A DNA stretch of 64,000 nucleotides from Cytobacillus sp. IB215665 (GTDB lineage Bacteria > Bacillota > Bacilli > Bacillales > SM2101), in contig NZ_JAXBME010000003.1 of NCBI RefSeq assembly GCF_033963835.1, positions 186,001 through 250,000 on the forward strand, read 5' to 3'. Each line of letters begins with the position of its first letter. Position 1 is the first letter of the stretch. The position numbers and the translations under genes are program-made. Below are positions 45,992 through 55,367 of this stretch, piece after piece. Under the pieces are notes generated by a model that did not search any database, had not been told where the DNA came from, and saw nothing but the letters and a program-made list of their open reading frames with translations.

Positions 45992-47266
45992 TTACATTTT
46001 TTTTCGAACTCCAGGCTCAGTCATTCCTGTTGTATAGCGCTCATAGCTTTTATATAGTTTGATATATAGAATTGCACTCATAAACGCAAAAAATAGAATT
46101 ACGCTAAAGATCCCCATAGGAGAAATCCATTCAGCTAGGAATACAGTTAATGGGGCTAAAAATCTACCAATTGTAAACTGTAGTCTAGCTGCCCCCATAT
46201 ATTTTCCTCTAGCATGTTCTGGAGCATAGTTACTAACAAAATTATTTATTACTGGGGCTCTCACGATTTCTCCGAAAGTAAAAATGATTGTTAGTATAAA
46301 TAGCACCCAAATGTTTGTAGTAAATCCAACTAAAAACATGCCACCTCCAGCTAAAATCGCTGAAAGAATAAAAACGTTCCGATCAGTCCAATTTTTTAAC
46401 AATTTTGTTATAGGTAAAACAAAAAACACGAACAGGACACCGTTTAACACTAACATCCACGCAAAAATCTCTTTACTGTCAAGTGCTACAGAATAGTTAT
46501 TCCAAACAAATAGCTTTTGTGAAGGAACATAATTAATAATGTATACTGATAAATATAAGTCTAATTGCATAATAGCGATAACAGCAGAAACGCCTCCAAG
46601 TATGTACAACAAGAAGACTTTATCTCTAAAAATCTCTCCATACCCCTTCCATTCTTCCTTAAATCCACTGGAAATAGATTTTAAATTTATTCGTTTTCTT
46701 GAGTAATTTGGCATGGATTCGTCTACCTTTACACAAATAATAATTGTGTAAACTAACATCACAATTGTGCAAGCCCATAACAATTCACTACGATAGCTAA
46801 AAAAGAAAAACGATCCTAAAACTGGCCCTATAACAGCACCAATATTATTAGCTGTCATAAAAGTTGCGTACACTCGTTTCCTCGCTTGCTGTGGTATTAA
46901 GTCAGCGATCATTGCATCACTAGCTGGTCCGTATAATGCACCTCCTAAGCCAATTCCAACAAACGCCAAATAGCTTAACCAATACGAATCTGATAAAGCA
47001 AAAATACAAAACACTATTGTTCTAATCGATGTCCCTATTAACATAGCAGCACGTCTACCTAATCTATCAGCTAGATTCCCACCAATGATAATTCCAATTA
47101 TTCCTATTAAGGGGGGGATCGTCATAAGTATTCCAGCAATATTGTTTCCTAATGCACTACCGAAGTAATAAGTAATGAAAGGGAAATACATCCAATACAG
47201 CAAATTAAATAACATTTCACCAATTAACCGAATTTTTAAGCTTGTATTCCATGTACTAATTTTCAT
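45992..47266 (-). CDS. MFS transporter
   Basis: A 12-helix major facilitator superfamily protein of 424 residues. The loop 2-3 motif GGNLADRLGRRAAMLIGTS (about residues 57-75) and the GLGGALYGPASDAMIADLIP block in helix 4 are typical of drug or metabolite exporters. The substrate is not known. The ATG at 47266 follows AGAGGAG with proper spacing. Single-gene unit. Confidence 0.9.
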   Translation of the reverse strand: MKISTWNTSLKIRLIGEMLFNLLYWMYFPFITYYFGSALGNNIAGILMTIPPLIGIIGIIIGGNLADRLGRRAAMLIGTSIRTIVFCIFALSDSYWLSYLAFVGIGLGGALYGPASDAMIADLIPQQARKRVYATFMTANNIGAVIGPVLGSFFFFSYRSELLWACTIVMLVYTIIICVKVDESMPNYSRKRINLKSISSGFKEEWKGYGEIFRDKVFLLYILGGVSAVIAIMQLDLYLSVYIINYVPSQKLFVWNNYSVALDSKEIFAWMLVLNGVLFVFFVLPITKLLKNWTDRNVFILSAILAGGGMFLVGFTTNIWVLFILTIIFTFGEIVRAPVINNFVSNYAPEHARGKYMGAARLQFTIGRFLAPLTVFLAEWISPMGIFSVILFFAFMSAILYIKLYKSYERYTTGMTEPGVRKKM

Positions 47267-47454
47267 ATAATTACTCCTCTCCATACGACCATTACCACTT
47301 TTTTAGTTGTTGTATAGAAAATATAGCTAAAATTGCCATAAAATTGTAGACTTATAAAAATTAATAATTTATAATAATAATATGAATATTAAGGGGATCG
47401 TCATTTTAATTTGAGTGCAGCAAAAAAAGAACATTTATTCGCACCATAAATAAA

Positions 47455-47505
47455 GACTCTGGATAAAAGTTTTAAAATACTTTTATCCAGAGTCCTTTTT
47501 GCTAT
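47455..47505. terminator. Strong hairpin terminator
   Basis: GACTCTGGATAAAAGT/ACTTTTATCCAGAGTC 16-bp perfect hairpin followed on the plus strand by CTTTTT. No plus-strand gene precedes it, so the transcript it ends is not identified. Confidence 0.8.
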
Positions 47506-47733
47506 AGGCTATTGTATTACAAACGAGTACAGCCAAATTTTATTAAACCCGAAAATGATGTTCTAATAAGTCATAATAAACAAACCACCAACGATACGAA
47601 AGAATAGTATGAATGCGGAAAAAATTAATGTGGTTTTTATAAGTACGGTTTTTTTGAACATTTTGGATTTGAAATATCAATGAGTTAGATTACCTGCTCT
47701 ACTATGGAAATCGTTATGTATGATATAAAATAG

Positions 47734-47763
47734 AGGCACCCTCATACTCTAATGCGGGTGCCT
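47734..47763 (-). terminator. Terminator of the glpQ-PAP2 operon
   Basis: AGGCACCC/GGGTGCCT hairpin, with CTATTTTAT downstream on the minus strand. Between this and 47505 I see no convincing gene. Confidence 0.8.
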
Positions 47764-47800
47764 TTATTCTAAAACATCTCATTATCATTTTTCTTAATTA

Positions 47801-48508
47801 TTACGTTACTTGAAGAGTATCTTTATCATTTTTTTTACTTAAAGCTATTCTCTTCATCCATTGATACAAATATATCGAAATAATTAGGGTAACTATACCT
47901 AAAGCATGTCCTGCAACTACATCTGTAGGATAATGAGCTGACAGTATTATGCGACTTAGACCGATTAAAAATATTAGAATACTTCCAAAGATGCCAACGA
48001 TAAACTTTGCTTTGAACGATGTTACATTCACAACAATTAAATACGTGGCCAGTCCATATGCTAACAAACCAGTCATTGCATGACCACTCGGAAAACTGTA
48101 GCCTAATGCATCGATAGCAGGATCGATCAAAGGTCGTTCCCTTTGATAAAAATCTTTAATCGCTTTATTAAATTCATTTTGCAAAATAACCATCGTTATG
48201 AGTAGAATAATACCTTTGAAATCACGATATCTCCATATTAACCATACTAACATTATAACTAGCATTGTGATGACACCAGGCTTATTCCCAAGCCAAGTGA
48301 TTTTCGCAAATACTTGATATAAAAATGATTGAGACTCTAAGACGAAGATATTTCTTATTGCTGTATCAAAGGCTACTTGTTCAGACTGTTGAACGACCTC
48401 AGCTATAATAAAGAATATGGCAACCGCAACAAAACAAATAGTTATATATCCAATATGATGAGCGACAGGGCGTTTATTTCTCACTACAGGTTGTCTATTA
48501 ATCTCCAT
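47801..48508 (-). CDS. PAP2 family phosphatase, membrane-bound
   Basis: A 235-residue membrane phosphatase acting on lipid phosphates at the outer face, such as undecaprenyl pyrophosphate or phosphatidic acid. The three phosphatase motifs are visible: KDFYQRERP (about residue 116), SFPSGHAMTG (about 137) and SRIILSAHYPTDVVAGH (about 190). About six membrane segments. It starts 2 nt after the stop of the glycerophosphodiesterase gene, so they form an operon. Confidence 0.9.
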   Translation of the reverse strand: MEINRQPVVRNKRPVAHHIGYITICFVAVAIFFIIAEVVQQSEQVAFDTAIRNIFVLESQSFLYQVFAKITWLGNKPGVITMLVIMLVWLIWRYRDFKGIILLITMVILQNEFNKAIKDFYQRERPLIDPAIDALGYSFPSGHAMTGLLAYGLATYLIVVNVTSFKAKFIVGIFGSILIFLIGLSRIILSAHYPTDVVAGHALGIVTLIISIYLYQWMKRIALSKKNDKDTLQVT

Positions 48509-48510
48509 AT

Positions 48511-49443
48511 TTATTTATCTACTCCTTTTTGACGTAATAAATGAATAACTTTATTCGGATAATCTGTCATTATTCCATCGGCACCTTGTTCAAGTAAATA
48601 TTCTACCATGTCTAAATCATTAATTGTCCAGTATTGGACAGCAATATTTCTTTCATGTGCTGCATCAATTAATTTTTTTGTAGTAAGATCAAAAATACTT
48701 GAGTGAGTAGGTAGTTGTAAAGCTTGTTCCTTTAACGGAATAATATTTCCTAAAAATAGCTTTTGAAAAATGACATATTTTTTCGTAGTAGCACTTGCAG
48801 TACTTATAGCAACTTCTCCATTAGTAATATCGTAAAAATAATTTGCTATTTCGTCATAGAAAGATCCTATAATCACTTTATCTTGCATTCCAAATTGAAA
48901 AATAATATCAGCAAATTCATCTGCTAACTTCGTATCATTTTCTTTAATTTCTATGACCATAGGGAAATGACTATACGATTCAAACACTTCGGTTAGAGTT
49001 GGGATCGTAACACCTTTACCTCTATAAGTAAATGAGCCATCTGGACCTACAAAATGATAGCCAGCGTCAAACGATTTCAATTCTTCAACAGAATATTCAG
49101 ATACTTTACCCTCTCCATTAGTTGTTCGATCAATTGTTTCATCATGCATTACTACTACTTGTCCATCTTTTGATAGTCTCACATCAAATTCTAACATATC
49201 TACTCCGAGTGAATCAGACAGTTTGAATGCCTCTAACGTATTTTCAGGGGCTATTCCAGCTCCTCCACGGTGTGCGATCACATCTGGCTTTCCACCTTCA
49301 CGCAGAAGAGTATTACTTTCATTCTTCTTAACTGGAATGATTTGGACAATCAAAAAGAACAAAATGATTACAGCTAGTACAATTAATAACATATTTCTTA
49401 CAAACCTTCCTCTCGTTTTCCTCTTCTCAGTTACAATTTCCAA
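48511..49443 (-). CDS. Glycerophosphodiester phosphodiesterase
   Basis: Hydrolyses glycerophosphodiesters from lipids or teichoic acid to glycerol 3-phosphate. The 310-residue protein has one N-terminal membrane helix (about 16-36) so the enzyme faces outside. GDPD blocks: IAHRGGAGIAPENTLEAF (about 55-72), MLEFDVRLSKDGQVVVMHDE and MVIEIKEND. Catalytic His and metal-binding Glu/Asp are present. First gene of a two-gene operon with the PAP2 phosphatase. A cre-like site lies 136 bp upstream. Confidence 0.92.
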   Translation of the reverse strand: MEIVTEKRKTRGRFVRNMLLIVLAVIILFFLIVQIIPVKKNESNTLLREGGKPDVIAHRGGAGIAPENTLEAFKLSDSLGVDMLEFDVRLSKDGQVVVMHDETIDRTTNGEGKVSEYSVEELKSFDAGYHFVGPDGSFTYRGKGVTIPTLTEVFESYSHFPMVIEIKENDTKLADEFADIIFQFGMQDKVIIGSFYDEIANYFYDITNGEVAISTASATTKKYVIFQKLFLGNIIPLKEQALQLPTHSSIFDLTTKKLIDAAHERNIAVQYWTINDLDMVEYLLEQGADGIMTDYPNKVIHLLRQKGVDK

Positions 49444-49578
49444 ACATATTTCCCCCTTGTTTTTCTATATAAATATAGCTCAATCACAACAACAATAAGG
49501 ATATTTTACACTGTTAATATTAATTTTATATTATTTAATTATATATTTATATAAAATCATGCTAATTCTTATAAAAAA

Positions 49579-49592
49579 TGTAAGCGCTTAAA
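49579..49592. promoter_or_regulatory. cre-like site upstream of the glycerophosphodiesterase operon
   Basis: TGTAAGCGCTTAAA matches the cre consensus TGWAARCGYTWNCW at 13 of 14 positions. The remaining gap 49444-49831 also holds a fragment of the dispersed repeat at about 49598-49655. Confidence 0.5.
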
Positions 49593-49831
49593 GTCACCGA
49601 CTATTTAGGAACTATGAATAAATGTGGTATCTTTTCATCTGTAAAACGATGACAGCCTCATATAAGTTCATCCTGCTACGCTTCTTTAGCCCAGTTTTTA
49701 TAGTATAGCTAAACGCTTCACTACTTTTCTATAATAAAATATTATATCAGATGAAGTAAGCACTCCACCTGACACTTTTTACCATATTTAAAACAAAATC
49801 ACTTGTACTTATGCTTTCTAGCGTTTCTTAG

Positions 49832-51082
49832 TTATTTTTGCTCCTCTATATAAGCAATTCGCTCTAGTATAGTTGGATGACCATATCTAAATATTTTTAC
49901 AATAAATGGAGGGTTCACTTGACTAAGTCCCGCACGTGACAATTCTTGAAAAGTTTGAATGGCTGCTTCATTGTCCTTAGTCATATCAATCGCGTATACA
50001 TCTGCTGTATGCTCCTGATATCTAGAAACAACGTTTTCCAATGGGCTTGCTATAAATGTTAGCATTGAAAATACAAGTAACAACAAAGGAAGTGCATTTA
50101 GCTCTCTTAAGTCACGAATATGTAGAATATCCTTCCACCTATGAATGCAAAAATGTAGAATTTTATTAGTTAAATATAAGCCAATAAGAGAGACAATTAA
50201 ATAACCCGCTATACCAAAATAAATATGCTTTTTCACATAGTGCCCCATTTCATGAGCCATGATAAATAAAATCTCTTGTTCATTAAGCCTGTTTAATGTT
50301 GTATCCCATAACACAATTCTTGAGTTATTCCCTATTCCAGTGACATAAGCATTTAAGGCATTTGTTTTTTCAGACATATTAACCTCAAATACGTGATCAG
50401 CAGGGATGTTCGCTTGTTCTGCCATTTGTAGAATTTCCGCTTCAAGCTCTTTATTTTTAAGTTCATAAAAATCGTTATAAAGAGGATCAATAATCACTGG
50501 TTGTACAAACATTAAAAATAAGGAAAATGGGATTGACAAGACCCATGCATAAAACCACCATCGCTTCTTTGCTTTTGTAATGAGAAAAAATAAAGCATAG
50601 GCGATCATGACCAAGAATCCAAAATCAAGCCAGAAATCGATTAATCGGTCTTTTAACCACCCTGATGTAGATTGAGTAGAAATATTGTACATTTTAGAAA
50701 AGGTGAAGCTAATCCAACTAAGTGGTAGTTTTAAAACGCCAACAAAAATAGATAACCAAAATACATAAATTGGAATTTGTACAATTTTTCTTTTAGAAGT
50801 TATTTGCGCCCAAGTATTGAATTTGTATGATATTCCTAACAATAGTACAAATAAATAGATTATCCATTCGAATGGTAAGGAGAGAAAAAATATCAAATTT
50901 CTTATTTGTGAATACTCTTCACTCAACATAAGCTCACGTTCATTTAAGAACGTAGTAGGATCCGCTCCTGATCCCCTATACTGTATCGGAATTGATGTAT
51001 CAGCCCAATAAAAAATATACATAGCTATAAATAGACTAAATAGCACATACGAAATTAACGTCCAACCTACAATTTTTCTCAT
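49832..51082 (-). CDS. yhfN: M48 family zinc metalloprotease (Ste24/YhfN-like)
   Basis: A membrane protease of 416 residues related to CAAX prenyl protease 1. The zinc motif HEMGH lies in FIMAHEMGHYVKKH (about residue 275), the third ligand Glu in SPLENVVSRYQEHTADVYA (about 358), and seven hydrophobic segments surround it. Substrate unknown; in bacteria such proteases take part in membrane protein quality control. Gene length and position between yhfK and lcfB homologues fit YhfN of B. subtilis. Confidence 0.88.
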   Translation of the reverse strand: MRKIVGWTLISYVLFSLFIAMYIFYWADTSIPIQYRGSGADPTTFLNERELMLSEEYSQIRNLIFFLSLPFEWIIYLFVLLLGISYKFNTWAQITSKRKIVQIPIYVFWLSIFVGVLKLPLSWISFTFSKMYNISTQSTSGWLKDRLIDFWLDFGFLVMIAYALFFLITKAKKRWWFYAWVLSIPFSLFLMFVQPVIIDPLYNDFYELKNKELEAEILQMAEQANIPADHVFEVNMSEKTNALNAYVTGIGNNSRIVLWDTTLNRLNEQEILFIMAHEMGHYVKKHIYFGIAGYLIVSLIGLYLTNKILHFCIHRWKDILHIRDLRELNALPLLLLVFSMLTFIASPLENVVSRYQEHTADVYAIDMTKDNEAAIQTFQELSRAGLSQVNPPFIVKIFRYGHPTILERIAYIEEQK

Positions 51083-51299
51083 GAATGTTAGATTCTCCCC
51101 CTTGTACTAAGTATAGCTTGCCTCCTTACTAATTGTAAGAAAAATCAGATAAAATTAGTACAAAATTAGCGATAATTTTTTTGTCATACAAAATTCATGG
51201 ATATAGACACATGAATATGCAATGTTCATGTATGATTAGTATGTATAGAACCGACTTAATTTATATTGTCAAATTCGAATGGCGTATTGGAGTGATTTC

Positions 51300-51884
51300 A
51301 TGAAAAAGCTTTATATTACATTTGTCACCTTATTAGTACTCGGTATTTCATCAGGAATATTCTACTTTTCAGTTTATAAACAATCAGGAATGGAATTTCC
51401 GGAAGACGTTGCCATGGAAACAGCTTACGGAGAGCCATTTTCATTTACTACAATGGAACCAAAGGTACGTCTACTAGAATTTATTTACACAAATTGCCCA
51501 GATATTTGTCCAGTAACAACTTATAAAATGAAGCAACTGCGTGAAGAATTTGAACAAGAAGGCGTCTTTGGGAATAAAGTTGAATTCATAACAATTACAA
51601 TTGATCCCGCATACGATACAAAAGAAGTGTTACAGGAATATGGCAAAGCATTTGAATTAGAGCAAGGTGGCCCATGGTATCTTCTTCGTGGAAGTGAGGA
51701 AGATACAAAAAAAGTTGCCGATGCGTTTGAATTCTTATATAGAGATCCAGGTGATGGACAATTTATTCATTCAGCCTATACATATTTATTAGACGATGAA
51801 AATAACATCATTGAAATTTTTGGTATGGGAGAAGGCTTTGACAAAGAGCGTGTATTCAAAAGAATAATGAGAACAATCGATTAA
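51300..51884 (+). CDS. SCO1/SenC copper chaperone
   Basis: Delivers copper to the CuA site of cytochrome c oxidase outside the membrane. 194 residues with an N-terminal membrane anchor (about 5-22) and a thioredoxin fold. Copper ligands are visible: NCPDICP (Cys-x3-Cys, about 66-72) and the His in FIHSAYTYLLD (about 155). The start ATG at 51300 follows GGAGTG; the frame extends 7 codons upstream without a ribosome site. A terminator follows at 51984-52010. Confidence 0.92.
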   Translation: MKKLYITFVTLLVLGISSGIFYFSVYKQSGMEFPEDVAMETAYGEPFSFTTMEPKVRLLEFIYTNCPDICPVTTYKMKQLREEFEQEGVFGNKVEFITITIDPAYDTKEVLQEYGKAFELEQGGPWYLLRGSEEDTKKVADAFEFLYRDPGDGQFIHSAYTYLLDDENNIIEIFGMGEGFDKERVFKRIMRTID

Positions 51885-51983
51885 GGCATGCTTTCAGTGC
51901 TTGTCAAAGATATTAGAACATCACACGTAGTTATTTCTTTGTACACATACAACAAGCCGTGCGAAAACAGACTATATGTAAAA

Positions 51984-52010
51984 CCGGTGGGGAGTCCCCA
52001 CCGGCTTTTA
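51984..52010 (+). terminator. Terminator after the SCO1 gene
   Basis: CCGGTGGGGA/TCCCCACCGG hairpin followed by CTTTTA. A worn end of the dispersed repeat lies just before it (about 51900-51973). Confidence 0.85.
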
Positions 52011-52041
52011 TGTTAATCAAGTCTGCTATATAGCGCTTATT

Positions 52042-52836
52042 TTACAACAAAACCGATCGATCACTTGTAAACCCTGAACCACGAATGCGCTGAAACTCTG
52101 CTAATAGCTGCTCTACAGTCAATTTCTTTTTCTCTTCTCCGCTAGCTTCAAAAATAATTTGACCTTTATCCATCATAATTAAACGGTTGCCCAAGTCAAG
52201 AGCTTGTTGCATATTATGGGTGACCATTAAAGTCGTTAGCTTATTCTTTTCTACAATTTCTTTAGTTAAATTTGTGATTAATTCTGCCCTAGCAGGATCT
52301 AATGCTGCTGTATGTTCGTCTAGTAGCAATATTTTTGGATCAGTGAATGACGCCATTAATAAAGACAATGCTTGACGTTCACCACCTGATAATAAGCCTA
52401 CTTTTGCATTTAAGCGATCTTCTAGCCCCAAGTGAAGTGTCTCAAGCTGTTCTTTAAAAAACACCTTACGCTTTTTTGTTACACCCTTGTGTAAAGTTCT
52501 TCTTTTTGTTCTCGAAAAAGCCATTGCCAAATTCTCTTCAATCGTCATCGTCGGCGCAGTACCTGCCATCGGATCTTGAAATACTCTGCCGATATATTGA
52601 GCTCGCTTATGTTCTGGTAGATTCGTTACTTGTTGCCCATCAATTATAACCTCACCTATGTCGGGGAAAATCCTACCTGACACAACATTCATCAGCGTTG
52701 ATTTCCCTGCACCATTACTTCCTATGACCGTCACGAAATCTCCTTTATTTAATGATAACGTTATGTGATCTAATGCAATTTTTTCATCAAGCGTTCCTTC
52801 GTTAAAAACTTTGAAGATATGGTTAAAATCAAGCAT
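52042..52836 (-). CDS. ABC transporter ATP-binding protein (TrpZ-like)
   Basis: A 264-residue ATPase driving the neighbouring permease. Walker A is GSNGAGKST (about 38-46), signature LLSGGERQALSLLMA (about 153) and Walker B PKILLLDEHTAALDP (about 173). The DEHTAALDP variant is typical of the TrpX/Y/Z (pfam04392-associated) systems. Its ATG directly follows the permease stop, so the genes are co-translated. Confidence 0.9.
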   Translation of the reverse strand: MLDFNHIFKVFNEGTLDEKIALDHITLSLNKGDFVTVIGSNGAGKSTLMNVVSGRIFPDIGEVIIDGQQVTNLPEHKRAQYIGRVFQDPMAGTAPTMTIEENLAMAFSRTKRRTLHKGVTKKRKVFFKEQLETLHLGLEDRLNAKVGLLSGGERQALSLLMASFTDPKILLLDEHTAALDPARAELITNLTKEIVEKNKLTTLMVTHNMQQALDLGNRLIMMDKGQIIFEASGEEKKKLTVEQLLAEFQRIRGSGFTSDRSVLL

Positions 52837-53841
52837 CTATATCACCTCTTTATTCGCTAGTTGCTCGTGATCATTTGCGAATGCTTGTAATCGTTGCTTT
52901 TTGCGTTTTTTGACTCTACGTGATTCAAATATTTTAGGAATAATTAATGCACAGACAACTATGACTGCAGTAATTAACTTCAAATCACCTGGTTCTAGAA
53001 ATTCTACACGCAAAGCAATACTTACAACAATGCGGTAAATAATTGCACCACCGATCACGGCAAATGTCGTTCGCATAATCGATTTCGTACCAAATATTGC
53101 TTCACCAATAATAACTGAGGCCAAGCCAATAATAATGATACCTATTCCCATTCCGACATCACTAAATCCATTATATTGTGCAATGATTGCACCAGAGAAA
53201 GCGACAAGTGCATTGGATATTCCTAGTCCAACTACTGTTAAAGCATTCGTATTTGCTGAAAAGCTACGAATCATATTTTTATTGTCACCAGTGGCGCGTA
53301 GTGCAAGTCCAATCTCCGTTTGAAGAAAGCGATCTAACATAAGTTTTATGGCAAATGTAATTATAATCATAAAAATAACAATTGCCCAAGTTTTTGGAAT
53401 ATACCCTGAATACCCTAATGCTCTCAACACATTAACTACACCCGTATCAAAACCTAAATTCTTCCAAAAATCTGTTAAAATTGTAACCACTGTTGTTTCA
53501 TTTAACATCGGTATATTTGATCTTCCCATTATACGAAGATTAATAGAATATAATGCAATCATCATTAAAATCCCTGATAACAGCGGATTTATTTTTCCTT
53601 TCGTATGAAGCAAACCTGTGATACAACCAGCAATAAATCCCGCTAGTAAAGAAGCAATTGTAGCAATAAAAGGATTGATACCATTTACTATTAAAATTGC
53701 GGCTACGGCTGCTCCAGTTACAAAACTCCCATCAACGGTTAAGTCTGGAAAGTCTAAAATTCGAAATGATAAGTATACACCTAATGCCATGATTGCATAA
53801 ATAATACCTGACTCAAATGCTCCGAATATTGCTGTAGGCAT
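52837..53841 (-). CDS. ABC transporter permease (TrpY-like)
   Basis: A 334-residue membrane protein with eight or more membrane segments. FRILDFPDLTVDGSFVTGAA near residue 27 and LHTKGKINPLLSGILMMIALYSINLRIMG (quoted in part) are typical of permeases paired with pfam04392 binding proteins. A basic C-terminal tail (RRVKKRKKQR) is cytoplasmic. It stands between the ATPase (no gap) and the binding protein gene (285-bp gap with a hairpin and a repeat). Confidence 0.9.
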   Translation of the reverse strand: MPTAIFGAFESGIIYAIMALGVYLSFRILDFPDLTVDGSFVTGAAVAAILIVNGINPFIATIASLLAGFIAGCITGLLHTKGKINPLLSGILMMIALYSINLRIMGRSNIPMLNETTVVTILTDFWKNLGFDTGVVNVLRALGYSGYIPKTWAIVIFMIIITFAIKLMLDRFLQTEIGLALRATGDNKNMIRSFSANTNALTVVGLGISNALVAFSGAIIAQYNGFSDVGMGIGIIIIGLASVIIGEAIFGTKSIMRTTFAVIGGAIIYRIVVSIALRVEFLEPGDLKLITAVIVVCALIIPKIFESRRVKKRKKQRLQAFANDHEQLANKEVI

Positions 53842-53892
53842 AGTATTTTCACCCTTCCAGTTAAAAAATATATTTTTTCCATAAGTTGTTAT

Positions 53893-54003
53893 GAAAAGCG
53901 CAAGCGCCTGGTAATCCCTTGAGGCTGCGTTTCACAAGAAGGCGCTTTTTGCCTTTTTGATAAAATGCCTAAGTGACCTCGAAGAGATAGGCGCTGGAAC
54001 TGT
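53893..54003. repeat. GC-rich intergenic repeat (AAAAGCGCAAGCGCC type)
   Basis: Starts GAAAAGCGCAAGCGCC and ends ATAGGCGCTGGAAC. Repeats with these words are common between genes of many Bacillus species. It can fold on itself (AAGGCGCTTTTTGCC inside). It lies inside the ABC operon. Confidence 0.7.
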
Positions 54004-54077
54004 TCATCGATAATTCTCATACAAAGAATGAGCTCTCTCAAAATGTTATACTTTCTTATCTTTCAAACAGAAAAATA

Positions 54078-54109
54078 TGTTCCTTTCTTCTATATATAAG
54101 AAAGGAACA
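54078..54109 (-). terminator. Hairpin after the binding protein gene
   Basis: TGTTCCTTTCTT/AAGAAAGGAACA perfect 12-bp hairpin about 20 bp after the stop. No long T-run follows, so partial read-through to the permease gene is plausible. Confidence 0.65.
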
Positions 54110-54126
54110 CAATAGTAATCTATTCA

Positions 54127-55125
54127 TTACTCTTCATTTAAATATTCAGCTATATCATCCCACTTGCTATTTATATCGATACCCATATTTTCAGCTGCTT
54201 TTTTGTTAATCTGTAATTTTAAGTTTTGAGGGTACTGTACTGGTAGTTCTGAAGTTGTTTTTTCTCCTGTTAATATTTGTGCTGCCATCTCACCAGCTTC
54301 ATAGCCAATATCAAAGTAGTCAAAACCGTAAGCAGCAAATCCACCATTTTCAACTGAATCAAGTTCACCAACAAACAATGGAATATCATTTTCTTCTGCT
54401 ACCATGATGACTGATTCTAACGCACTAACAACAGTATTATCTGTAATAATGTATATCACATCAACATTTCCAATGAGAGATTCAGTCGCTTGCTTTACCT
54501 CAGCAGATGTTGACACAGATGCTGAGACAATTTCAAGATCTGTTCCTTCCATTGCTTCTTCCACTAGCTCGACTTGTGCATTGGAATTTTGTTCTCCAGA
54601 GTTGTATACCATCCCAACACGTTTCCCTTCAAAATATTGGTCGATAAATTCAACTGTATTTGGTACTGCATCTGGATGTGTATCTGTTGTACCCGTTATA
54701 TTCGATCCAGGCTTATCCATTGCTTCTACTAACTCAGCACCAACCGGATCAGTTACAGACGTAAACACGATTGGAATTTCACTCGTTTCATTTAACACAC
54801 CTTGAGCACTTGGAGTTGAATTAGCAAAAATTAAGTCTACATTATCTCCCACTAACTTCTCGGCTATTAAGTTACTCGTATTAGGATCACCTTGAGCAAT
54901 TTGAACGTCATATTCAACCTCTAATCCTTTATCTGCTAATGCTTGCTTAAATCCATTAAACGCAGCATCTAATGAGTCATGCTCTACAATCTGTGTCACA
55001 CCTATTTTATATGTTTCTCCAGCATTCCCCGTATTGGATCCATTGCTCTCGCTAGAGCCACAGCCACTCAAAATTAATACTGATGCAAGTGTACTGCCGA
55101 GTATACCTTTCAAACTTTTTTTCAT
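54127..55125 (-). CDS. ABC transporter substrate-binding lipoprotein (TrpX-like, pfam04392)
   Basis: A 332-residue lipoprotein with a lipobox LSGC (Cys22) and Ser/Asn-rich linker. Blocks such as TYKIGVTQIVEHDSLDAAFN, GTTDTHPDAVPNTVEFIDQY and GFAAYGFDYFDIGYEAGEMA are those of the ABC_sub_bind family, some of which bind tryptophan or other aromatic amino acids. Substrate here is not proven; no T-box was found upstream, so there is no sign of amino-acid control at the RNA level. A clear promoter (TTGATG-N16-TATAAT) lies upstream. Confidence 0.9.
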   Translation of the reverse strand: MKKSLKGILGSTLASVLILSGCGSSESNGSNTGNAGETYKIGVTQIVEHDSLDAAFNGFKQALADKGLEVEYDVQIAQGDPNTSNLIAEKLVGDNVDLIFANSTPSAQGVLNETSEIPIVFTSVTDPVGAELVEAMDKPGSNITGTTDTHPDAVPNTVEFIDQYFEGKRVGMVYNSGEQNSNAQVELVEEAMEGTDLEIVSASVSTSAEVKQATESLIGNVDVIYIITDNTVVSALESVIMVAEENDIPLFVGELDSVENGGFAAYGFDYFDIGYEAGEMAAQILTGEKTTSELPVQYPQNLKLQINKKAAENMGIDINSKWDDIAEYLNEE

Positions 55126-55217
55126 CTTTTAAAACCCCCTCGTAAACTATTATTCTATATTTCCTTTGTTACTTTTATGCTTTTACGCTTTTATGCTTCG
55201 GTGCTTTTATGCATTAA

Positions 55218-55245
55218 ATTATACATGAATAATATAAAACATCAA
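55218..55245 (-). promoter_or_regulatory. Sigma-A promoter of the TrpX-like gene
   Basis: TTGATG (55245-55240), 16-nt spacer, TATAAT (55223-55218) on the minus strand. The leader contains short direct repeats of GCATAAAAGC-like words (about 55170-55213). Confidence 0.65.
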
Positions 55246-55367
55246 GATTTTTTTCTAAAATAAGCAATAACTGTTCCATTTGAACAAAGAACATAGCCTA
55301 TAAGACTCTTATTTAAGGTACACTAAATAATATATGAATATTATTAATTATCCAAAAATATTCCTCG

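Noticed and set aside
47580..47680. Minus-strand 32-codon hydrophobic ORF (MFKKTVLIKTTLIFSAFILF...)
   Set aside because: No ribosome binding site; may be a remnant of a membrane protein gene, but cannot be supported.
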